64,000 nucleotides of DNA from positions 1 to 64,000 of the forward strand of contig CAKULK010000001.1 in NCBI GenBank assembly GCA_934667275.1, given 5' to 3'. A program made the position numbers and the translations under genes. The notes under the pieces are model-generated. The model searched no databases. It was given only the letters and a program-made list of their open reading frames with translations, and had not been told where the DNA came from. Below, one piece after another: positions 57,837 through 64,000 of the stretch. This DNA comes from an uncultured Bacteroidales bacterium (GTDB taxonomy: Bacteria > Bacteroidota > Bacteroidia > Bacteroidales > Paludibacteraceae). Position 1 is the first letter of the stretch, and each line of letters starts with the position of its first letter.

Positions 57837-60268
57837 TGTACAAGCACTCGCTGTGTGATGGTGCGGGTGGTAGTGCGGAGGCGGAGTATGAACCATCCTT
57901 CTGTAGTAGGAGCCATGAGTGAGGATTGGGGCTCTAATATGCCTTCGGAAAGGCATTGCCCTGTCAGTGAGAGCCACTGGTAAGTCGCTGATTCAGAGAC
58001 GGGTATTTGGAATATGTCCCCGCGCTTTACAATACGGGTAGGGAATAAGGAGCCATTGGTGCCGTCAATATCTTCAAGGGCTGCGGTGATGGAAGGAACC
58101 TCTACATCCATGTAAATGGTGCTGTCGCGCTGCCCAAGGGTGGCAGTGAGGGCAATACGGTAGGTGCCGCCTGCAGCAGGCATCTCCACTTCGGGGTGCC
58201 ATTGGCTGGTGGTGGCTGCCAAGTCGCCGAAGTGCCATGTTACACTATCCAAGGCGTATTGCGAATGTTCTACGACCTCACCCGTGGCGATATTGAGACT
58301 ACGCACATGGCTTGTATTGTTGAACTGAATGTAGTTCTTTTCATTCTCCTGACGAATACTGTAGGTGGTCTCCGCTACAGGATAACGCTCTATCAGGCAG
58401 GCAGATAGCATGTATGTGCGTGTGGTATCCAAGAGGCTGGTGAGTTCCACTATGTAGGTGCGGTTATCGCTGTTCTTCACACGATAGGTCTGTTCTCTGC
58501 TCAGTATGGTGGTGTCGTCATTGTCCTTCACATAATGGGCTTGCTTTCGGCTTGAAATGGTCGTGTTGTCTTGTAGATACCACTTATAGGTGAAGCCTGC
58601 GGGGGCTACAAAGTCCACCGTTTCATCGTCAACACTCTGTATGCCCACCTTGTTGTGGGTGCAACTTAATGTGAAATAGGCATAGCCATAGTGACCTTTG
58701 TAAGTACAGTCGAAAGTTGTCAGTTGCACGGTCAGTGTTTTTCTGACATATTGGGCAAGGTTGATACTCACCGTAGTCCAGTCTTTCCACAGCACAGGTG
58801 TATATTCGTTTTCTGTTCGGTTCCAACCTTCTGTAACCCACGATGCATTGAAATCTGCCGAGGCGGCGCGTGCATCTGTATCATTGACTCCTAATACATT
58901 AAACATAAATCGGGGGTCACGCAGGTTGGGGCTTTCAGGGCTCAACCCTTGCATGTAATCATGTCCAGGGGCTTGTAGAACAACTGCATACTTCAGGCTA
59001 AACACAGACATCGTGGAATCCACCTCGAATGAGAACTCCATTCGCTCACTTTCTCCGCCGGCACTCCAGTTCCCTAAACGCATAGACACCACCTCATCAT
59101 CAGGTACGGTCTTTAGTTTGCCGCCTGTACGAGAGTCTGTTTCAGTTTTGAGATAGTGGAAAGTATGGCGACTCTGCTCACTTTCAAACCCATAATCCAC
59201 CATTTTATTTGTGTACTTGTAGTCTCCTTTGACAAAGTCAGGTGACTCTGTATTGATGTAGCAATTGGAATCGGATAAGGTAGTGATGTAGTTAATACAA
59301 TGATTGTCTTCATGGTAAATGAAGCGATAATTCATAGCCTTTCCGCTGTAAAATGTCTGCTGTTGCTCATCACGGCAAATAGCACGCACATAGAAATCGC
59401 ATAGCCCTTCGGGAACGTGGCTGAATGTATAGGTGTTGGTGTGCACGGTGTCTATCTGCCATGTCTGCTTTTGGTAACCATGGCACCCGACTTCGTACTG
59501 GTTGGCATTGCCGCTCCAATCCAAACGGACAGAATCATTGCTGAGTACCGTTGTTTTCAAGCCTGTTGGGGCTGCGCAGGAGATGCTACTGCCAATGGCT
59601 ATATTGTCCACACAGGCGGGAAACCCATCAGTGAGACCGCTACTTTTTGTGCCATTGTCCCATATAAAAACCAAGCGATATGGCTTACTCGTTTGCTTTG
59701 CAGGAATTGTGGTTAGACAAGGTCTCCATGTCGGACTACCATACAGATAGGTGCTACTATACTTGTCTTGAGAATTAATGGTTAAAAGGTATGGGCTAAA
59801 GAAGTGTAAGCCGTATTCTCGCGTTGATGATTGTAATATTATAGAATCACCTATGGCATTCGTCTCTGGCACCCATGCAACGCACAACCTGTCAATACCA
59901 TTCCCGTTGCCTTGGGCTATATAGTCGAAAGACAACGTATAGTCCTCGCCCGTTTGTGCCAATGTCAATGTGCGCACTGCGAGAATGGTACATTCGGAAC
60001 CCGCGTATGACACACTTTTTCCGCCATCGCTGGAGACATAGAGGGCGTTCTGTCCGCCATTGTTGAGGGCAGAACCAACAACCCACTTATTGGTGATAGA
60101 GGCTGCTTGTGGTCCCACTAACAGATTCCATTGCTGCACCTCGTTCTCATCCTCGAAATCACAATAGTAATGGGTGATACTCTCAGTGCTCTCCTCTGCA
60201 AAAACGGGCACAGATACGACCAACGTGCAAGCAAGTATCAGTTGGCTCAAAAGGGTATATCTTCTCAT
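57833..60268 (-). CDS. T9SS-exported multidomain protein with fibronectin III-like domain
   Basis: The 811-residue protein has a signal peptide (MRRYTLLSQLILACTLVVSVPVFA) and a jelly-roll-like N-terminal domain (FDYIAQGNGNGIDRLCVAWV ... DGFPACVDNIAIG). A fibronectin type III-like domain (about 235-310) includes CAAPTGLKTTVLSNDSVRLD and LCDFYVRAICRDEQQQT. A second jelly-roll-like region, a PKD-like domain (about 700-745) and a T9SS sorting domain (QWLSLTGQCLSEGILEPQSS ... GWFILRLR) follow. It carries a small internal duplication ('TTISSRKQAHYVK' / 'TTILSREQTYRVK'). No catalytic motif is evident. Confidence 0.87.
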   Translation of the reverse strand: MRRYTLLSQLILACTLVVSVPVFAEESTESITHYYCDFEDENEVQQWNLLVGPQAASITNKWVVGSALNNGGQNALYVSSDGGKSVSYAGSECTILAVRTLTLAQTGEDYTLSFDYIAQGNGNGIDRLCVAWVPETNAIGDSIILQSSTREYGLHFFSPYLLTINSQDKYSSTYLYGSPTWRPCLTTIPAKQTSKPYRLVFIWDNGTKSSGLTDGFPACVDNIAIGSSISCAAPTGLKTTVLSNDSVRLDWSGNANQYEVGCHGYQKQTWQIDTVHTNTYTFSHVPEGLCDFYVRAICRDEQQQTFYSGKAMNYRFIYHEDNHCINYITTLSDSNCYINTESPDFVKGDYKYTNKMVDYGFESEQSRHTFHYLKTETDSRTGGKLKTVPDDEVVSMRLGNWSAGGESERMEFSFEVDSTMSVFSLKYAVVLQAPGHDYMQGLSPESPNLRDPRFMFNVLGVNDTDARAASADFNASWVTEGWNRTENEYTPVLWKDWTTVSINLAQYVRKTLTVQLTTFDCTYKGHYGYAYFTLSCTHNKVGIQSVDDETVDFVAPAGFTYKWYLQDNTTISSRKQAHYVKDNDDTTILSREQTYRVKNSDNRTYIVELTSLLDTTRTYMLSACLIERYPVAETTYSIRQENEKNYIQFNNTSHVRSLNIATGEVVEHSQYALDSVTWHFGDLAATTSQWHPEVEMPAAGGTYRIALTATLGQRDSTIYMDVEVPSITAALEDIDGTNGSLFPTRIVKRGDIFQIPVSESATYQWLSLTGQCLSEGILEPQSSLMAPTTEGWFILRLRTTTRTITQRVLVQ

Positions 60269-60333
60269 ATTCCATTAGATTTGTCGGGTTGTTTTCTGCA
60301 ATTTTGGGTAAGTCTGTTTTTACCTTTCGTGCG

Positions 60334-60364
60334 CAAAGGTAGTACTTTTTGTGCACTCTTGCAA
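60334..60364 (-). promoter_or_regulatory. Bacteroidota-type promoter for the T9SS cargo gene
   Basis: On the minus strand: TTG (60362-60364), 20 nt, TACCTTTG (60334-60341). Confidence 0.72.
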
Positions 60365-60410
60365 CTATATACACAAGGAAAGTTGATCTTTGTGCAAAAC
60401 GAGTACAAAT

Positions 60411-60446
60411 AACAGAAAAAACTACCTAACATCCATTAGATAGTTT
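60411..60446 (-). terminator. Rho-independent terminator of yqeY
   Basis: ACTATCTAA pairs with TTAGGTAGT (60421-60444, one G-U pair), followed on the minus strand by TTTTTCTG. Confidence 0.82.
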
Positions 60447-60489
60447 CCTCTATTAAATACAAAAAACGTTTCTGTCGAAAGGTAGGGGG

Positions 60490-60942
60490 CTACTTGCTGA
60501 GCAGCGTGCGCACCATGGTGCTGATGGCTTTGCCTTCGGCGCGACCGGCGAGTTGCTTGGTGGCAACGCCCATCACTTTGCCCATGTCTTGCGGACCTGC
60601 GGCACCTACTTGGGCAATAATCTGCTCCAAGGCGGCACGCAACTCGTCCTCCGAGAGCATAGCGGGCAGGTATCGCTCAATGATTTTGCATTGTGCCAAC
60701 TCGTCGTCAGCCAACTCGGGACGGTTGGCATCTATGTACATCTGAGCCGACTCCTTGCGCTGCTTTACCATCTTTTGCAGTATCTGCAACGCCTTGTCGT
60801 CGTGCAGTTCGCCGTCACTACCTTTGGCGGTAATGGCTTCGAGAAACTCTTTCTTGATTCCGCGCAGCGCATCCAACGCCACTTTGTCTTTAGCGAGCAT
60901 CGCTTTCTTGATGTCTTCGCTGATTTGGTCAAATAAGTTCAT
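60490..60942 (-). CDS. GatB/YqeY-domain protein
   Basis: The 150-residue protein is a stand-alone YqeY, related to the tRNA-binding tail of GatB. It starts MNLFDQISEDIKKAMLAKDK and has LDALRGIKKEFLEA, QMYIDANRPELADDELAQCK and the C-terminal GPQDMGKVMGVATKQLAG. Its biological role is not well known. It is 6 nt downstream of the antiporter gene. A broken copy of its 3' end lies 2.7 kb away. Confidence 0.93.
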   Translation of the reverse strand: MNLFDQISEDIKKAMLAKDKVALDALRGIKKEFLEAITAKGSDGELHDDKALQILQKMVKQRKESAQMYIDANRPELADDELAQCKIIERYLPAMLSEDELRAALEQIIAQVGAAGPQDMGKVMGVATKQLAGRAEGKAISTMVRTLLSK

Positions 60943-60948
60943 ATTCAA

Positions 60949-62268
60949 TTATAGGAATATCAGTTGTACCAATATATATACGGGCAACAGGATGATGAGC
61001 GAGAACTTGTACATATAGCCGAAGAATGACGGCATCTTGATGTTGTTCTCCTCAGCAATCGCCTTCACCATAAAGTTAGGTCCGTTGCCGATATAGGTCA
61101 TCGCGCCGAACATCACGGCACCCAGCGAGATAGCCTCCAACAGAATCTCGGGGATGCCCGCTACCATCGTGGTGCCGAAAGCCGCCATCTGGTCGGGCGT
61201 CAGACCTGTAGCCACACTGTGGAATGCCACTGCCGTCGGGGTGTTGTCCAAGAACGAGGAGAGTGCACCCGTGGCATAATAGAACTGCCAAGTGTGTGCC
61301 AAGCCCAAGTTGGCTGCATGTGCCTTGAGGAATGCCAAGGCGGGTGTCATGGTGGTGAAGATACCCAAGAAGAGTACTGCCACTTCGATGATAGGTCCCC
61401 ATGTGAAATGGTTTTCCCCATAGCGCACCCTCTTCGGTGTGGTGTAGAGACTAAGCCCCGTGAGTGACAACAGCACAATCTCGCGCAGGTACTTCAACCA
61501 GAGATGGGCATCCTCGGCTCCCATGGCAGGGATAGTGCCTTCGTTGATAAATGCCACGCTCAAGATGACGCCAAGCAGGTAGATGAGATTGATTTTGCCA
61601 TGTACGGATAGTTTCACATGTTCGCGTGCATCCGCCGAAAGGGCTGTCCAATGCTCCTGTTTATAATAATAGGTGTCCATGCAGAAATAGATAATCAGCA
61701 GGATAGCCCCCGTGAAGAACCACTCCGGCAACAGATGGAAGAACCACGTGAATGACGCTCCGCGCAGGAACAGCATGAACAACGGTGGGTCACCCAGCGG
61801 GGTAAGCAGACCGCCACAGTTGGCTACCAACGCAATGAAAAACAGGATGGTATGCACCACGTGTTTGCGCTGTTGGTTGGTGGTGATGACAGGGCGTATG
61901 AGCAACATCGCAGCACCTGTAGTACCCATGATACTTGCCATCACCCAACCCGTGGCGAGAAACAGCGTGTTCACCCACGGCTTTGCCTTGATGTCGCCGG
62001 CAAGGTGAATGCCACCCGTGATGACGAACAGCGACAGCAGCAGCACAATAAACGGGACGTAGTCAAAAAACAACTGGTGCTCCAACTCGTGCACCATGCC
62101 GCCCATGATGAGACATACGGCGGTCGGCACGCCCAATAAAAGGGATACCAGCAGTTTGTTGGCGTTCTTCTCCCAAAACTTCTCCGCAACCAGCGGGCCG
62201 ATAGCAATCATGAGTAGCATGACCGCAAACGGAATCATGCTCCATGCGCTATGAATAAATTGTTCCAT
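60949..62268 (-). CDS. nhaD: NhaD-type Na+/H+ antiporter
   Basis: The 439-residue inner-membrane protein has about 12 hydrophobic segments and belongs to the ArsB/NhaD (ion transporter) superfamily. Conserved parts: FFDYVPFIVLLLSLFVITGG, SIMGTTGAAMLLIRPVI, LVANCGGLLTPLGDPPLFML and LSSFLDNTPTAVAFHSVATG, the last being the second transport motif. Sodium/proton exchange is inferred from NhaD relatives. It lies between lepA and yqeY with no promoter visible in the 66-nt gap, so it is probably transcribed with lepA. Confidence 0.9.
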   Translation of the reverse strand: MEQFIHSAWSMIPFAVMLLMIAIGPLVAEKFWEKNANKLLVSLLLGVPTAVCLIMGGMVHELEHQLFFDYVPFIVLLLSLFVITGGIHLAGDIKAKPWVNTLFLATGWVMASIMGTTGAAMLLIRPVITTNQQRKHVVHTILFFIALVANCGGLLTPLGDPPLFMLFLRGASFTWFFHLLPEWFFTGAILLIIYFCMDTYYYKQEHWTALSADAREHVKLSVHGKINLIYLLGVILSVAFINEGTIPAMGAEDAHLWLKYLREIVLLSLTGLSLYTTPKRVRYGENHFTWGPIIEVAVLFLGIFTTMTPALAFLKAHAANLGLAHTWQFYYATGALSSFLDNTPTAVAFHSVATGLTPDQMAAFGTTMVAGIPEILLEAISLGAVMFGAMTYIGNGPNFMVKAIAEENNIKMPSFFGYMYKFSLIILLPVYILVQLIFL

Positions 62269-62334
62269 GTAGTTTTTGTTTTAGGTCTTATACTTTTATA
62301 TTATGGATATTCTATCTGTTTGAGCACAAGGATA

Positions 62335-64000
62335 TTAGTCCAACTTCAAGACTGCAAGAAACGCTTTCTGCGGCACTTCCACGTTGCCTATCTGCTTCAT
62401 GCGCTTTTTGCCCTTTTTCTGTTTCTCCAGCAACTTGCGCTTACGGCTCACATCGCCGCCGTAGCACTTGGCAAGCACGTCTTTGCGCACCTGCTTCACG
62501 GTTTCGCGGGCTATAATCTTCGCCCCAATGGCAGCCTGAATGGCTATGTCGAACTGCTGGCGGGGCAGCAACTCCTTGAGTTTCTCGCACATACGGCGTC
62601 CGAAATCCACGGCATTGTCGCGGTGGGTGAGTGTAGAGAGCGCATCCACTTGCTCGCCGTTGAGCAGTATATCCAACTTCACAAGGTTCGACGGGCGGAA
62701 GCCGTTCTGGTGCCAGTCGAATGACGCGTAACCCTTTGATATAGACTTGAGTTTGTCGTAGAAGTCGATGACAATCTCGCCTAACGGCATGTCGAAATAC
62801 AACTCCATACGGTTGCCCGAGATGTACTCCTGCTTCACCAGTTCGCCACGTTTCGAGAGGCACAGCGTCATGATGGGTCCGATAAAGTTGCTCGTTGTGA
62901 TGATGCTCGCGCGGATATACGGCTCCTCAATATGGTCAATCAGCGTGAGGTCGGGCATTCCCGCAGGGTTGTGCACCTCAATCATGCCGCCGTCTTTGGT
63001 GTACACGTTGTAACTTACGTTGGGCACCGTCGTGATGACGTCCATGTCAAACTCGCGGTCCAGCCGCTCTTGCACAATCTCCATGTGCAGCAGTCCGAGG
63101 AACCCGCAGCGGAAGCCGAAGCCGAGTGCGACAGAAGATTCGGGAGTGAACGTGAGGGCGGCATCGTTCAGTTGCAGTTTCTCCAAAGACGCCCTGAGGT
63201 CCTCATAGTCCTCAGCTTCAATGGGATACACGCCCGCAAATACCATTGATTTTGCCTCCTCGAAGCCCGCAATCGCCTTGTCGCAGGGGCGCGCCACATG
63301 GGTAATCGTGTCACCCACCTTCACTTCGGCGGATGTCTTGATGCCTGAAATGATGTACCCCACATTGCCCGCCGAGATGCTCTCCGTGGGCTGCATGCTG
63401 AGTTTCAGCACACCAATCTCATCGGCATCATACTCCTTGCCCGTGTTGAAAAACCGCACGCGGTCGCCCGTGTGCATCGTGCCGTTCACCACCTTGAAAT
63501 ACGCGATGATGCCGCGGAAACTGTTGAATACAGAGTCGAATACTAGGCATTGCAGCGGTGCATTGGGGTCGCCCTGTGGTGCGGGGATACGCTCCACGAT
63601 GGCGTCCAGTATCGCGGGCACACCGTCGCCCGTCTTGGCAGAGCAGCGCAGAATGTCTTCGCGTTTGCAACCCAGCAGGTCGATAATCTCGTCCTCCACC
63701 ATCTCCGGCATCGCCGAATCCATGTCGCACTTGTTCATCACGGGTATGATTTCCAAGTCATGCTCCAACGCCATATATAGGTTGCTAATCGTCTGAGCTT
63801 GAACACCTTGCGAGGCGTCCACTACCAACAACGCGCCCTCGCACGCCGCTATCGAGCGGCTCACTTCGTATGAGAAGTCCACGTGCCCCGGAGTATCAAT
63901 CAGGTTCAGCGTGTAGCCCTTGTATTGCATCTGGATGGCGTGACTCTTGATGGTGATACCGCGTTCTTTCTCGAGGTCCATGTCGTCAAGAACTTGGTTC
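62335..64000 (-). CDS. lepA: Elongation factor 4 (LepA), 5' end beyond the window
   Basis: A translational GTPase that acts on the ribosome. About 555 residues are visible; the N-terminal ~40 with the P-loop lie past the window edge, as the frame is open to base 64000. Visible are MDLEKERGITIKSHAIQM (switch I), DTPGHVDFSYEVSRS (G3), MNKCDMD (G4), domain II, and the LepA-specific C-terminal domain: FRPSNLVKLDILLNGEQVDA, GRRMCEKLKELLPRQQFDIA, and DVLAKCYGGDVSRKRKLLEK. Complete at the 3' end. Confidence 0.97.
   Translation of the reverse strand, partial: NQVLDDMDLEKERGITIKSHAIQMQYKGYTLNLIDTPGHVDFSYEVSRSIAACEGALLVVDASQGVQAQTISNLYMALEHDLEIIPVMNKCDMDSAMPEMVEDEIIDLLGCKREDILRCSAKTGDGVPAILDAIVERIPAPQGDPNAPLQCLVFDSVFNSFRGIIAYFKVVNGTMHTGDRVRFFNTGKEYDADEIGVLKLSMQPTESISAGNVGYIISGIKTSAEVKVGDTITHVARPCDKAIAGFEEAKSMVFAGVYPIEAEDYEDLRASLEKLQLNDAALTFTPESSVALGFGFRCGFLGLLHMEIVQERLDREFDMDVITTVPNVSYNVYTKDGGMIEVHNPAGMPDLTLIDHIEEPYIRASIITTSNFIGPIMTLCLSKRGELVKQEYISGNRMELYFDMPLGEIVIDFYDKLKSISKGYASFDWHQNGFRPSNLVKLDILLNGEQVDALSTLTHRDNAVDFGRRMCEKLKELLPRQQFDIAIQAAIGAKIIARETVKQVRKDVLAKCYGGDVSRKRKLLEKQKKGKKRMKQIGNVEVPQKAFLAVLKLD

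Overview
The window is bacterial and fits the order Bacteroidales (phylum Bacteroidota); the family cannot be fixed from sequence alone. The evidence is: promoters of the Bacteroidota type (TTG/TTTG, about 20 nt, then TAnnTTTG) in front of many genes; five secreted proteins with C-termini of the type IX secretion system (T9SS) sorting kind; lineage families such as DUF4494, DUF4105, DUF6242 and DUF3276; a type II glutaminyl cyclase; and an alpha2-type glycyl-tRNA synthetase. No phage, insertion sequence, CRISPR array or resistance island was seen.

Layout. 1-324: end of an rRNA operon (5S rRNA and terminator). 350-6214: ddl, two polyprenyl diphosphate synthases, a folate enzyme and a surface lipoprotein. 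6182-10702 (minus strand): sufD-sufC, glutaminyl cyclase, prs and a short-chain dehydrogenase. 10738-27061 (minus): a 16 kb surface-protein locus of two operons. The upstream operon encodes a BspA-type leucine-rich-repeat protein, an InlB-like/'CDSI' repeat protein and a beta-barrel/OmpA protein. The downstream operon encodes a 2306-residue repeat protein and a second, related barrel. 27463-32829: glyS, a secreted GH13 amylase-like enzyme, trmO and tRNA-Phe. 32943-37612: an outer-membrane protein, a MATE transporter, a Nudix hydrolase, two small membrane proteins and a YtxH/holin-like envelope trio. 37717-48341 (minus): rubrerythrin, then a tightly packed series from nusB through yajC, a YbbR protein, a DegT aminotransferase, rpoN, a PAP2-like protein, DUF4105, a phosphodiesterase and DUF4494 to a YggS-HAD fusion. 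48537-53533: DUF3276, trxB, lolA and ftsK. 53769-57561: a PrsW-like protease, holA, a cupin, a degenerate MBL-like protein and an HxlR regulator. 57599-64000 (minus): a yqeY remnant, another T9SS cargo protein, intact yqeY, an NhaD-like antiporter and lepA, which runs off the window.

How it fits together. Most genes are ordinary housekeeping genes. The distinctive part is the export theme. Several T9SS cargo proteins are present, two barrel proteins sit directly downstream of adhesin genes (the position of SprF/PorP partners), and the glutaminyl cyclase matches many secreted products here whose predicted mature end is Gln. Also notable are short tandem repeats with an 11-bp period in four intergenic places, including upstream of both adhesin-operon promoters; a palindromic GC-rich element read as part of lolA; a YggS-HAD gene fusion; and a core-only SufD.
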